Assembly: GCA_963788975.1 (NCBI GenBank)
Contig: CAWBIJ010000002.1
Coordinates: 124,001 to 188,000 of the forward strand
DNA length: 64,000 nt
Direction of reading: 5' to 3'
Source of the DNA: VRUE01 sp963788975
GTDB taxonomy: Bacteria; Actinomycetota; Thermoleophilia; Solirubrobacterales; 70-9
Every line of letters begins with the position of its first letter. Within the stretch, counting starts at the first letter, position 1. Positions 7,909-16,654 of this stretch are shown here, piece after piece. Under the pieces are notes generated by a model. It was not told the origin of the DNA and did not search any database. It saw only the letters and a program-made list of their open reading frames with translations. The position numbers and the translations under genes are program-made.

Positions 7909-9504
7909 ATGGCACGAGACCGCGACAGGCTGTTGGTGATCAGCCCGGTCTTCAACGAGGCGGCGAATTTGGAGCGCACGGCGCGCTCGGTCGCCGCCCA
8001 GTCGCGCCCACCCGACCGCTGGCTGGTCGTCGACGATGGCTCCAGTGACGAGACGGTCGAGCTGGCACGACGCTGGGAGTGCGAGCTCGACTTCATGACC
8101 GTGATCGAGGCGCCCACGGGCGCCTCGCCCGGTATCGACAACCTGGCGCTCGCCCGCGAGGCCCACGCCTTCAACTTCGGCCTGGAGCAGGCCGGCTGGC
8201 GCCAGTTCGAGTTCGTCGGCAAGCTCGACGGCGACGTCGAGATCCCCAGCGAGTGGTTCGCGACGCTCCTCGAGCGCTTCGAGCAGGACGCCAGCCTCGG
8301 CCTGGCCGGGGGGCGCCTCGCTGAGGCGGATCGCAGTGGTTGGAAGACGATCCCGATCCCACCAACCCACGTGCACGGTGCGGTGAAGCTGTTCCGGCGC
8401 GACTGCCTGGAGGCGATCGGCGGCATCCCCGAGCGTCTCGCCTGGGACACGATCGACGAGACCTACGCGCGAATGCGCGGCTTCGAGACGCGTTCCTACG
8501 CCGACCTCATCGCCCTTCACCACCGGCCCTGGGGGTCAGCCGACGGCCGTCTGCGCGGCCGCGCCCGGCATGGCGAGTGCGCCTGGATCCTGCACTACGG
8601 CTTCGCCTGGGTGCTGCTGCGCTCGCTGAAGGTCGCGGGGGTGCCGCCGGTCGGCCTCTCCGGCGCCGCCTTCCTCTTCGGCTACCTCAGGGCTGCCGCG
8701 AGGCGTGTGCCCAGGGTGGAGGACCGTGACTTCCGCAGCTTCGTCCGTGGTGAGCTGCGAGCCCGGATGCTGCGACCGCTGCGAGGCCCGACCCGGGGGC
8801 GGGGCGAGTCCGCGAACGGCACGAACGGCGTCGCGGCGAAGAACGCGTCCGACTTGGCACACGTGGGGACGACTGAGTCGCAGCCGCTCACCGAAGCCGC
8901 GATTCGCCTCCTCGACGTCGCCGGCGCGGGCGGCCTGCTGATCCTCCTCGCGCCGCTGTTGCTGATCGTCGCCGCAATCGTCAAGCTCGACTCGCGCGGA
9001 CCGGCGATCTTCAGGCAGGAGCGTCTCGGCAAGCGCCTCCAACCCTTCTCGGTGGCCAAGTTCCGCACGATGCGCGAAGGGGCCGGGGCTGACCCCCATC
9101 GCGCTCACGTCGAGCAGATGATCGCCGAGGCGGGCCGCTCGGATCGCCCGATGACGAAGCTGAAAGAGGACGACCGGGTCACCCGGGTCGGCTCCTTCCT
9201 GCGGCGGACCAGCATCGATGAGCTGCCCCAGCTCTGGAACGTGCTGCGCGGGGAGATGTCGCTTGTCGGCCCGCGTCCCTCGATCCAGTACGAGGCCGAC
9301 CGCTACCCGGCCGAGGCCTTCCGCCGCTTCGCCGTGCGGCCGGGGCTGACCGGGCTCTGGCAGGTGCGGGGGCGCAGCCTGCTCACCTTCAAGCAGATGA
9401 TCGAGCTCGATCGCGAGTACGTCGAGCATCGCTCGCTGCCGCTGAACCTGAAGATCCTGTTGCTGACGGTGCCGACCGTTCTCCACGGCAAGGGCGCAGC
9501 GTGA
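7909..9504 (+). CDS. GT2 glycosyltransferase fused to polyprenyl-phosphate sugar-1-phosphate transferase
   Basis: 531 residues. An ATG at 7909 (or the GTG at 7906) gives the usual GT2 start; in-frame codons before it fall in the divergent promoter. Residues 1 to about 300 are a GT-A fold GT2 transferase: ISPVFNEAANLERT, VVDDGSSDET and the metal-binding KLDGDVEIP. From about residue 328 a bacterial sugar transferase (WcaJ/WbaP C-terminal type) begins with a membrane helix. It continues with FRQERLGKRLQPFSVAKFRT, RTSIDELPQLWNVLRGEMSL, VGPRPSIQYE and RPGLTGLWQVRGRS, all hallmark motifs of phosphoglycosyltransferases that load the first sugar phosphate onto undecaprenyl phosphate. Thus the initiating enzyme and a glycosyltransferase are one chain. 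Its stop overlaps the next glycosyltransferase start by 4 bp. Confidence 0.85.
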   Translation: MARDRDRLLVISPVFNEAANLERTARSVAAQSRPPDRWLVVDDGSSDETVELARRWECELDFMTVIEAPTGASPGIDNLALAREAHAFNFGLEQAGWRQFEFVGKLDGDVEIPSEWFATLLERFEQDASLGLAGGRLAEADRSGWKTIPIPPTHVHGAVKLFRRDCLEAIGGIPERLAWDTIDETYARMRGFETRSYADLIALHHRPWGSADGRLRGRARHGECAWILHYGFAWVLLRSLKVAGVPPVGLSGAAFLFGYLRAAARRVPRVEDRDFRSFVRGELRARMLRPLRGPTRGRGESANGTNGVAAKNASDLAHVGTTESQPLTEAAIRLLDVAGAGGLLILLAPLLLIVAAIVKLDSRGPAIFRQERLGKRLQPFSVAKFRTMREGAGADPHRAHVEQMIAEAGRSDRPMTKLKEDDRVTRVGSFLRRTSIDELPQLWNVLRGEMSLVGPRPSIQYEADRYPAEAFRRFAVRPGLTGLWQVRGRSLLTFKQMIELDREYVEHRSLPLNLKILLLTVPTVLHGKGAA

Positions 9505-10691
9505 CGCCGGCCCCCCGCCGGCGCCTGCTGCTGATCAGCGAGAACGCGCCAGTCCCCGCCGACCGCCGGGTCTGGAACGAGGCCCGCACGCTGGCCGCCG
9601 CCGGCTGGGAAGTGGTGGTCGCCTGCGCCGCGGACGAGGGCGGCGACCAGCCGGCGATCGAGTCGATCGACGGGATCGAGATCTACCGCTACCGCCTGCG
9701 CCCCGCGGCCAGGGCGCTGGGCTACCCGCGCGAGTACGTCCAGGCGATCTGGCGCATACGCAAGCTGGTGCGGCGCCTGCAGCGCCAGCGGCCGTTCGAC
9801 GTCGTCCACGTCGCGAACCCACCCGATTTCCTCCTCCTGGCGGCGCGCAGCGCGAGGGCGAAGGGGGCACGCCTCGTCTTCGACCACCACGACCTCTCGC
9901 CGGAGCTGTTTCGCTCCCGCTTCGGCCGCGCCGGCCTTCCGCACCGGGCGCTGCTCGCGATCGAGCGTCACGCGATGCGCTCCGCCGACGTGGTGATCTC
10001 GACCAACGAGTCCTACCGCGGGATCGCGATCGGGCGCGGGGGGGTGGACCCCGACGATGTCTTCGTCGTCCGCAACGGGCCCGACCTTGAGCGCTTTCAG
10101 CCGGTCGAGCCGGATCCGGCCCTGCGTCGCGGGCGGAAGCACCTGCTCGCCTACCTCGGGGTGATGGGTCGCCAGGACGGGATCGACCATGCACTGCGCG
10201 CCCTGGCTGCACTCCGCGGTCTGCGCGAGGACGACTGGCAGGCGGTCTTCGTCGGCGAGGGCGAGGTGCGTGGTGAGATGGAAGCGCTGGCGGTTCAGCT
10301 CGGCCTCGCCGAGCTGATCGAGTTCGCCGGTTGGCGCGGTGACGACGACATCCGCCGCATCCTCTCGACCGCCGACGTCTGCCTGGCGCCGGACCCTCCG
10401 AGCCCGCTCAACGACCTCTCGACGATGATCAAGGTGCCCGAGTACATGGCGATGGGGTGCGCGATCGCCTCCTACGGCCTGCCCGAGACTCGCGTCTCGG
10501 CCGGCCCTGCCGCTGCCTACGCCGAGCAGCCGACCCCGGAGGGCTTGGGGCGCTGCGTCGATGAGCTGCTCGACGATCCGGTCCGGCGGCGGGAGATAGC
10601 ACGCCTCGGCCAGGAGTTGGTCATTGGCCTTTCCTGGCAGCGCTCTGCCGAGAGCTTGCTCGCCGCCTACGAGCGGGCGACCGCGGCGTAG
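9501..10691 (+). CDS. GT4 glycosyltransferase
   Basis: 396 residues, GTG start at 9501 overlapping the preceding stop (GTGA). The N-terminal motif ISENAPVPADRRVWNEARTL is typical of WbuB/WcaI-like GT4 enzymes that bind acceptors through a DRRVW loop. The C-terminal nucleotide-sugar domain includes FVVRNGPDLERF, YLGVMGRQDGID and the donor-site stretch PLNDLSTMIKVPEYMAMGCA, with E in VPEYMAMG as the expected Glu. It probably adds the second or a later sugar to the primed lipid. Its 3' end overlaps the converging aminotransferase gene by 25 bp. Confidence 0.85.
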   Translation: MTPAPRRRLLLISENAPVPADRRVWNEARTLAAAGWEVVVACAADEGGDQPAIESIDGIEIYRYRLRPAARALGYPREYVQAIWRIRKLVRRLQRQRPFDVVHVANPPDFLLLAARSARAKGARLVFDHHDLSPELFRSRFGRAGLPHRALLAIERHAMRSADVVISTNESYRGIAIGRGGVDPDDVFVVRNGPDLERFQPVEPDPALRRGRKHLLAYLGVMGRQDGIDHALRALAALRGLREDDWQAVFVGEGEVRGEMEALAVQLGLAELIEFAGWRGDDDIRRILSTADVCLAPDPPSPLNDLSTMIKVPEYMAMGCAIASYGLPETRVSAGPAAAYAEQPTPEGLGRCVDELLDDPVRRREIARLGQELVIGLSWQRSAESLLAAYERATAA

Positions 10692-11827
10692 TCGCGATCG
10701 GCCAGCGCCAGCTCTAGCGCTGTGGCGACGCGCTCCTGGCCGGCATCGTCGAGGCCGTCGTGCAGGGGCAGGACCAGCGAGCGGTCCGCCAGCTTCTCGG
10801 TGACCGGGAGCGGGTCGTGTGGGTGGCCCTCGTAGGCAGGCTCGAGGTGGGCGGCCATGATCCCGCGCCGTCCCGAGATCCCGGCCGCCAGCAGTCGTTC
10901 GAGGACCTCGACCACCGTCGCCGGGCACTCGTCGGGGAGAAGCGCCCAGTAGGACTGGTAGTTGGTGGTGCCATATGACGGGTCGGCGATCGTCTGCAGG
11001 CCGCCGATGCCGGCGAGCAGCTCGCGGTAGCGCTCCGCCTTTTGCCGGCGTCGCTCGACAATGCCCTCGAGCCGGCCGAGCTGGACGATGCCGACGGCGG
11101 CCTGGATGTCCGTCATCCGGTAGTTGAAGCCGACCTCGGCGTAGGACTCGACGATCACGCGCCCCGCGGCGGCGCGCTGGGCGGCGTCGACGCTCATCCC
11201 GTGTTCGCGCAGGCGGCGGCCCCGCACCGCGTCGTCCGGGTCCTGGACGGCGACCATGCCGCCCTCGCCCGTGGTCAGCAGCTTGCGGGGGTGGAAGGAG
11301 AAGGTGACCTGGGGCGAACCGGCGCCTATCGGCGCGCCGCGGTGGGTTGCGCCGGCGGCACAGGCGGCGTCCTCGACGACGGCGACCCCGAGCGGGTCGA
11401 GGAGGCCGTGGATCGCATCCAGGTCGGCTGGGACGCCGGCCTGGTGGACGACGACGACGGCCCTGGTGCGCGGGGTGAGCCGCGCACCGATCGTTTCCGC
11501 GGTGAGGTTCTGGGTCTCGAGCTCGACGTCGGCGAAAACCGGGTTGGCACCGGCGTGCCGGACCGCGTTGGCGGTGGCGATGAAGGAGAGCGAGGGGACG
11601 ACGACATCGTCGTCCGGCCCGACGCCGGCGAGAAGCAGCGCTAGGTGGAGCGCGGCGGTGCCGCTGGAGACGGCGACCGCGTCGGCAGCACCGACCTGCT
11701 CGGCGAACCTCTGCTCGAACTCGCGTACCCGCGGCCCCTGGGCGACCCAGCCTGAGGCGATCGCCGCCGCCGCCGCCGCGGCCTCCTCCTCGCCGATCGT
11801 CGGCCGCATGACGGGGATCTGGGCCAT
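10667..11827 (-). CDS. DegT/DnrJ/EryC1-type PLP sugar aminotransferase
   Basis: 386 residues from the ATG at 11827-11825, whose A is shared with the TGA of the upstream dehydrogenase. Family motifs are clear: VSSGTAALHLALLLAGVGPD, VVPSLSFIATANAV, VVEDAACAAGATHRG and the PLP-lysine loop SFHPRKLLTTGEGGM. These enzymes transaminate a keto nucleotide sugar, usually with glutamate. Being downstream of an epimerase/dehydratase-type protein and a nucleotide-sugar dehydrogenase, it likely makes an amino (possibly uronic) sugar for the polysaccharide. The exact substrate is not determinable. The last 25 bp overlap the converging glycosyltransferase. Confidence 0.87.
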   Translation of the reverse strand: MAQIPVMRPTIGEEEAAAAAAAIASGWVAQGPRVREFEQRFAEQVGAADAVAVSSGTAALHLALLLAGVGPDDDVVVPSLSFIATANAVRHAGANPVFADVELETQNLTAETIGARLTPRTRAVVVVHQAGVPADLDAIHGLLDPLGVAVVEDAACAAGATHRGAPIGAGSPQVTFSFHPRKLLTTGEGGMVAVQDPDDAVRGRRLREHGMSVDAAQRAAAGRVIVESYAEVGFNYRMTDIQAAVGIVQLGRLEGIVERRRQKAERYRELLAGIGGLQTIADPSYGTTNYQSYWALLPDECPATVVEVLERLLAAGISGRRGIMAAHLEPAYEGHPHDPLPVTEKLADRSLVLPLHDGLDDAGQERVATALELALADRDYAAVARS

Positions 11828-13182
11828 CAGGCTCGCGCGGCTGGGGCAGCGGCGGTCAACTCGACCGCGCCTTCCCTGCCCGGACCTTCCAGCTCCTCGC
11901 CGCGGCCGGCGGCGATGTAGCCGAGCCCCAGCCCCGCGATCGTCCCGGGCTCCCAGAAGCGCCGCCCGTCGACCACGACCCGTAGGCCATTCGCGCTCAT
12001 GGTGGCGAGGTCGAGGTCCTCGAAGGCTCTGTGACCGGTGATGAGGACGAGCGCCTCGGGCTTCCACTCGGGAGAGTCGGGCGCCCAGGTGGCGAAGCCG
12101 TGCTCGCGCAGCTCGGCCTCGGTGAAGAGCGGGTCGTGGACGCGGACGTCGGCGCTGCGCGCGCGCAGCGCGGCGTCGACCTGGAAGGTGGGCGAGCAGA
12201 TGTGCTCCTTGACGTCGGGCCGGAACCCGAGCCCAAGGACACCGACCCGGATCCCGTCCAGGGGACCCAGACGGCCCTCGAGGCGCGCCGTCATCCGCTC
12301 CGGCTGCGCGTCGTTGACGCGGCGCGCGGTGTCGACGATCGAGGTGTCGATGCCGCGGCGAGCCGAGTCGTTGATTAGGAAGTGGGGGTAGACCGGGGTG
12401 CAGTGCCCACCGACGCCGATCCCAGGGGAGAGGAGGGCACACTCGCCGTCGGTGTTGGCTGCCTCGAAGAGGGTGGGCGTGTCGAGGCCAGTGCCCTCGG
12501 CATAGGCGGCGAGCTGGTTCGCCAGCGCGATGTTGACGTCTCGGTAGATCATCCCCGCCAGCTTCACGAACTCCGCCGCCTCCAAGGTGTCGACGTCGAT
12601 CACCGGCGCACCCAGGTACTCGCGGTAGAAGTCGGCGGCGCGGGATGCGGCAAGCCGGTTGAGGCCGCCGACGATCTTCGGCGTCTCGTCGAGGTGGCGC
12701 ATCACGAAGCGGCTCTTGACCCGCTCCGGCGAGTAGGCGACGAGGAGCTCGTCGCCGGCGTCGAGGCCGCTGGTTTCGAGGATCGGCAGCAGGCGCTGCC
12801 GGGTCGTCCCGACCGGTACGGTGGTCTCGTAGACGACGATGCTGCCGGCCCGCAGGCCGCGGGCGATGTCGCGTGAGGCGTCTTCGAGGTTCGAGAGGTC
12901 GGCGTCGTGGGCGTCGGTCAGCACCGCGGGCGTGATCACGATGATCACGTCGCTCTCCGAGGCGGCCTGGGTCGTGTCGGTCGTCGCTCGCAGGCGGCCC
13001 GCCCGCAGCACCTCCGCCAGCAGCTCGCGTACCCCCGGCTCGTCGATGTCGGGGTTGCCCGTTTCGATGGCCTCGACGACGCTGGGATTCTTGTCGCAGG
13101 CGTAGACATTGGCGCCCCGCGAGGCGAGCCAGACCGCGATCGGCAGCCCCATCTTGCCGACGCCGACGACGCTGACGTTCAC
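11827..13182 (-). CDS. Nucleotide-sugar (UDP-ManNAc/UDP-glucose type) 6-dehydrogenase
   Basis: 451 residues, ATG start at 13182. The N-terminal NAD-binding fold begins with VSVVGVGKMGLPIAVWLASR. The middle domain has ETTVPVGTT, AYSPERVKSR and EAAEFVKLAGMIYRDVNIAL. The catalytic cysteine loop is GIGVGGHCTPVYP, i.e. the GGHC form found in WecC/WbpA-like UDP-N-acetylhexosamine dehydrogenases rather than the GGSC form of UDP-glucose dehydrogenase. The C-terminal domain has VGVLGLGFRPDVKEHICSP. It oxidises C6 of a nucleotide sugar to a uronic acid with two NAD+. It overlaps both neighbours by 1-4 bp, so the three genes form an amino-/uronic-sugar operon. Confidence 0.88.
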   Translation of the reverse strand: MNVSVVGVGKMGLPIAVWLASRGANVYACDKNPSVVEAIETGNPDIDEPGVRELLAEVLRAGRLRATTDTTQAASESDVIIVITPAVLTDAHDADLSNLEDASRDIARGLRAGSIVVYETTVPVGTTRQRLLPILETSGLDAGDELLVAYSPERVKSRFVMRHLDETPKIVGGLNRLAASRAADFYREYLGAPVIDVDTLEAAEFVKLAGMIYRDVNIALANQLAAYAEGTGLDTPTLFEAANTDGECALLSPGIGVGGHCTPVYPHFLINDSARRGIDTSIVDTARRVNDAQPERMTARLEGRLGPLDGIRVGVLGLGFRPDVKEHICSPTFQVDAALRARSADVRVHDPLFTEAELREHGFATWAPDSPEWKPEALVLITGHRAFEDLDLATMSANGLRVVVDGRRFWEPGTIAGLGLGYIAAGRGEELEGPGREGAVELTAAAPAARA

Positions 13183-14171
13183 GATGCCACCTTCTCGGCG
13201 AGGCTTGAACTGGTCCAGGCGAGGGTGCGCTCGAGCCCGGTGGCAAGCGAGACTGAGGGCTCGAAGCCGAGCAGGCGGCGGGCCTTCTCGATCACCGGGG
13301 TGCGGTAGGCGACCTCCGCCCGGGAGACGTTCCCTGGCTCGACCCGGGCGGAGGGCGCCAGCTTGGCAACCAGCGCCGCCAGCTCATTCGTGTCGACGGA
13401 GGCGTCCGGGTTGCCGATGTTGAAGACCTGGCCCGCCGCCGCCTCGGAGTCGAGCGCCAGCAGGGCGGCGTCGACGAAGTCGTCGACGTAGCACCAGGCG
13501 CGCACGGCCGAGCCGTCGCCGTAGACGACCAACGGCTCGCCTTCGATCGCCGCCAGGCAGAAGTTGCGGATCGCGCCCTCGCCGGTCTGGCGCGGGCCGT
13601 AGACGTTGAACGGCCGCAGCACGGTGGCCTCGAAGCCATTCGATTCGCCGCCGCGCAGAACCAGGTGCTCACCTGCCAGCTTGCTGGTCGCGTAGACCCA
13701 ACGGCGCTCAGAGGAGGGGCCGATCGCGCAGGGCGACTCCTCGTCGACGTCGTGGGCGTTCGGGCCGTGCACCTCGCTGGTGGAGAGGTAGACGAGACGG
13801 GGGGCACCGGTGGCGACGACGGCGTCGACGACTCCGGCGGTGCCGTCGATGTTGACTCGCAGCGTCGTCTCCGGTTCCTCGTAATAGCTGGAGACGCCGG
13901 CGATCGCGGCGAGATGGAAGACGGCATCGGCCCCGTCGACGACCTCGAGGACGGCGTCGCGGTCGCGGATGTCGCCTTCGACCAGCTCGATCGCCGGGCT
14001 CTCGGCGAGGCCGGTGCCGGCGAGGGAGTTACGGCGCAGGTTGTCGAAGAGGACGACGCGACCGCGCTCGGCAAGTCGCTCGGCAAGGTGCGAGCCGATG
14101 AACCCAGCGCCGCCCGTGATCACGTAGCGCGGAAGATCGCTCATTGCTGTCTGTTCGGCCGGGGAGTTCAT
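13179..14171 (-). CDS. NAD-dependent nucleotide-sugar epimerase/dehydratase (extended SDR)
   Basis: 330 residues from the ATG at 14171; an internal ATG at 14144 gives 321 residues and fits the family start (YVITGGAGFIGSHLAERL) slightly better, and neither has a strong Shine-Dalgarno. It has the glycine-rich NAD motif GGAGFIG, a DIRD acidic turn, HLAAIAG, and a Ser/Tyr/Lys triad (STSEVHG and YATSKLAGE). RPFNVYGPRQ and CYVDDFVDAA are typical of UDP-glucuronate/UDP-GlcNAc 4-epimerases and decarboxylases. First gene of a leftward operon with the dehydrogenase and aminotransferase. Substrate undetermined. Confidence 0.83.
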   Translation of the reverse strand: MNSPAEQTAMSDLPRYVITGGAGFIGSHLAERLAERGRVVLFDNLRRNSLAGTGLAESPAIELVEGDIRDRDAVLEVVDGADAVFHLAAIAGVSSYYEEPETTLRVNIDGTAGVVDAVVATGAPRLVYLSTSEVHGPNAHDVDEESPCAIGPSSERRWVYATSKLAGEHLVLRGGESNGFEATVLRPFNVYGPRQTGEGAIRNFCLAAIEGEPLVVYGDGSAVRAWCYVDDFVDAALLALDSEAAAGQVFNIGNPDASVDTNELAALVAKLAPSARVEPGNVSRAEVAYRTPVIEKARRLLGFEPSVSLATGLERTLAWTSSSLAEKVAS

Positions 14172-14209
14172 GCCTCGACCAGATAACGGGCAGCGACGCG
14201 GGCCGCTTG

Positions 14210-14249
14210 CACGGAAATTCGCCCTCTGTCAAGGCGTTCGTTTTCCGTG
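14210..14249. promoter_or_regulatory. Inverted repeat in a divergent promoter region
   Basis: CACGGAAA (14210-14217) and TTTCCGTG (14242-14249) are a perfect 8-bp dyad with a 24-bp spacer, itself containing CGCC...GGCG. It lies between the leftward epimerase operon and the rightward MFS gene, so it may be an operator. Function is inferred from position only. Confidence 0.35.
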
Positions 14250-14280
14250 AGCGAGACCTTCGAGCGCGTGGAGCCGGTCC

Positions 14281-15540
14281 ATGTACCAGGTTGAAGCCTC
14301 CCGGGCGCTGCTGAAGCCGCGATCGTGGGCACCCTCGAGCGCACGGCTCCCGGTCTCCCGCAACGTGCTCCTACTCGGGTCGGTGAGCCTGCTCACCGAC
14401 ATCTCCGCCGAGATGGTGGCGACGATCCTGCCGCTCTACCTGGTCTTCTCGCTCGGTGCTTCACCGCTCGTCCTCGGCGCGATCGACGGCCTCTACCGGG
14501 GCGCTGCGGCGATCGTGCAGCTGGGCGGTGGCTTTCTCTCGGACCGACTGCAGCGCCACAAGGAGATCGCAGGCGTCGGCTACGGGCTCTCCGCCCTGAC
14601 CAAGGTCGGGCTCGTCGTCGCCGGTAGCTCGGTCGGGGCGATCGGCGCGCTGGTCGCTCTCGACCGGGTCGGCAAGGGGATTCGCACCGCGCCCCGCGAC
14701 GCCCTGATCTCGCTCTCCAGCACGAAGGCCGGGCTGGCGACCGCTTTCGGCGTGCACCGCGCAATGGACAGCGCCGGGGCGATGCTCGGCCCGCTGATCG
14801 CTTTTGGCGTCCTGCTCGCGGCGCCGGCCCGCTTCGACGCCGTCTTCGTAGTCAGCACCCTGTTCGCCCTCCTCGGCCTCGCCGTGCTGGTGCTCGCCGT
14901 ACAGGGCCGGCCGGCGCGGGCGGCCCAGGCCGCGCGCGAGCTGCCCTCGACCCGGGAGGCGCTCGGCGTCCTTCGCGACCGGCGCTTCCGCCTGTTGCTG
15001 CTTGCCACGGGAGGCCTCGCGCTGGCCAGCGTCTCGGACGCGCTTATCTACGTCGGCCTGCAGGAGCGCAGCGGGTTCGAGCCGACTGTCTTCCCGCTGC
15101 TCTTTGTCGCCGCCGCACTCGTCTTCATGGCGCTGGCGATCCCTGTCGGTCGGCTCGCCGACAGGGTCGGGCGGGTGCCAGTGCTGCTCGGCGGGTACGC
15201 GATGTTGCTTCCGGTCTACGCCCTTCTGCTCGCGCCGGTTGGCACGGCCGGCCTCTGCTTTGCGCTCTTTGCCCTCGGCGCCTATTTCGCGGCGACCGAA
15301 GGGGTGACTGCCGCCCTTGCGGGCGCCATACTTCCGCCCGAGTCCCAAGGCACCGGGATGGGCATGCTGGTGACAGTGATGAGCATCGGGAAATTTGGAT
15401 CCTCACTCGCCTTCGGCGGGCTCTGGTTCGCGCTTGGGTTGCAGGGGGCTGTTCTCGCCTTCGGCGTCGCGCTGGTCGTGGTGCTGGCGATCGCGACGCC
15501 TCTCCTGCTTGGCACCCAGCGGGAGCCGCTGGGTGAGTAG
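14281..15540 (+). CDS. MFS transporter
   Basis: 419 residues from an ATG at 14281. Twelve predicted membrane helices lie in two halves. Loop 2-3 (GGGFLSDRLQRHKE) and the mirror loop in the second half (IPVGRLADRVGRVPVLLGG) carry the MFS consensus G-x3-D-R-x-G-R-[KR]. The sequence SVSLLTDISAEMVATILPLY near the start and the motif DRVGKGIRTAPRDALISLS are characteristic of a subgroup of bacterial MFS proteins annotated as putative antibiotic or multidrug permeases. The substrate is unknown. Its stop overlaps the start of the following beta-propeller gene by 8 bp, suggesting coupled translation. Confidence 0.85.
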   Translation: MYQVEASRALLKPRSWAPSSARLPVSRNVLLLGSVSLLTDISAEMVATILPLYLVFSLGASPLVLGAIDGLYRGAAAIVQLGGGFLSDRLQRHKEIAGVGYGLSALTKVGLVVAGSSVGAIGALVALDRVGKGIRTAPRDALISLSSTKAGLATAFGVHRAMDSAGAMLGPLIAFGVLLAAPARFDAVFVVSTLFALLGLAVLVLAVQGRPARAAQAARELPSTREALGVLRDRRFRLLLLATGGLALASVSDALIYVGLQERSGFEPTVFPLLFVAAALVFMALAIPVGRLADRVGRVPVLLGGYAMLLPVYALLLAPVGTAGLCFALFALGAYFAATEGVTAALAGAILPPESQGTGMGMLVTVMSIGKFGSSLAFGGLWFALGLQGAVLAFGVALVVVLAIATPLLLGTQREPLGE

Positions 15541-16522
15541 GGCACGGGCGCGAGCCCTGGCCGCGATCGTCGCGCTCTGCGTAACCGGCGGCATCGTTTA
15601 CCTGGTGCTCGCTGCGCTCAGCCCAAGCGAGGTGACCACCGATGCCAGCCCCAGCGTCGGCAGCGGCGGGGCCGCGTTGGCCGGATCGCAGCTGATGGTG
15701 CGCGCCGTCGACCGCGAGGACCCACTTCTCAACGGCCGCGTCTTCGTCGTCAAGGATGGTCACCCGCGGCAGCTCGAAGGATCGGAGCTCGCTTGCGCGC
15801 GGGTCTACTTCGCGGCAGAGCGCGGGCTCTGCCTTTTGACCGCCGAATCCGGTGTCAGCTACGAGACGACGATCTTCGACTCCTCGCTGCGGCCGCTCGA
15901 GGAGCTGCCGCTTGCCGGCCTGCCCTCGCGCGCGCAGGTTTCTTCGGATGGCCGTTATGGGGCGACGACCGCATTCGTCAACGGGCACGCTTATCTCAGT
16001 TCGGGGGGCTTCTCGACCGCGACCACGATCATCGACATGCGAAATGGCAGGGAGCTCGGCAACCTCGAGGACTTCGAGGTGAGCAAGGATGGTGAGCGGC
16101 TCGAGGCGGCCGACTTCAACTTTTGGGGCGTCACATTCGCCTCCGATCCCAACCGCTTCTACGCGACCCTGCGGACCGGCGAGCACTATTACCTGGTGGG
16201 GGGAGATGTGCGCCGCCGCACGGTGCGGGTCTTGCGCGACGGCGTCGAGTGCCCATCGCTCTCACCCGACGGGACTCGGATCGCCTACAAGAGCAGGATT
16301 GGCGACGAGAACCGTTGGCGGCTGATGGTGCTCGACCTGGAGACCCTGGCGGCTCATTCGGTCGGCGAGCGGCGACCGATCGATGACCAGGTCGAGTGGC
16401 TCGACGACGCCACCCTGATCTACTCCGACGGCCTCGATGTCTACACGGTCGCGGCAAGCGGTGAGGGCACTCCGCGGCTGGTCCTTCGCAACGCCACCTC
16501 GCCGGTCTCATTGGCCAACTGA
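15533..16522 (+). CDS. Membrane-anchored TolB-like beta-propeller protein
   Basis: 329 residues taking GTG at 15533, which overlaps the MFS stop by 8 bp. An N-terminal hydrophobic segment (ALAAIVALCVTGGIVYLVLA) acts as a signal anchor, so the rest is extracytoplasmic. Repeated blade-like segments follow, including SSDGRYGATTAF and the PD40-type SLSPDGTRIAYKSRIG, then DDQVEWLDDATLIYSDG and a last strand, as in TolB/WD40-like beta-propellers. No catalytic motif is visible. It may sense or scaffold something at the cell surface; its coupling to the MFS gene suggests a shared task. Function otherwise unknown. Confidence 0.72.
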   Translation: MSRARARALAAIVALCVTGGIVYLVLAALSPSEVTTDASPSVGSGGAALAGSQLMVRAVDREDPLLNGRVFVVKDGHPRQLEGSELACARVYFAAERGLCLLTAESGVSYETTIFDSSLRPLEELPLAGLPSRAQVSSDGRYGATTAFVNGHAYLSSGGFSTATTIIDMRNGRELGNLEDFEVSKDGERLEAADFNFWGVTFASDPNRFYATLRTGEHYYLVGGDVRRRTVRVLRDGVECPSLSPDGTRIAYKSRIGDENRWRLMVLDLETLAAHSVGERRPIDDQVEWLDDATLIYSDGLDVYTVAASGEGTPRLVLRNATSPVSLAN

Positions 16523-16533
16523 TCGTGGCCTTT

Positions 16534-16556
16534 CTAACCCTCTAGTCAAGGGTTAG
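16534..16556. promoter_or_regulatory. Perfect inverted repeat upstream of the giant-protein gene
   Basis: CTAACCCT (16534-16541), a 7-nt spacer and AGGGTTAG (16549-16556) form a perfect 8-bp dyad 12 bp after the beta-propeller stop and about 100 bp before the giant gene. There is no T-run, so an intrinsic terminator is unlikely. The layout resembles MerR-type operators, but a terminator role cannot be excluded. The rest of the gap (16557-16654) shows nothing convincing. Confidence 0.4.
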
Positions 16557-16654
16557 AGTTTGACCCGCGGACCCGGTGGCGGGAAATCGTGGGTGCCAAG
16601 CATGGCCCATGCGCAAAAAATCGTCGTTCGGCGCGGCGTTGCTTCCCATAGGTC

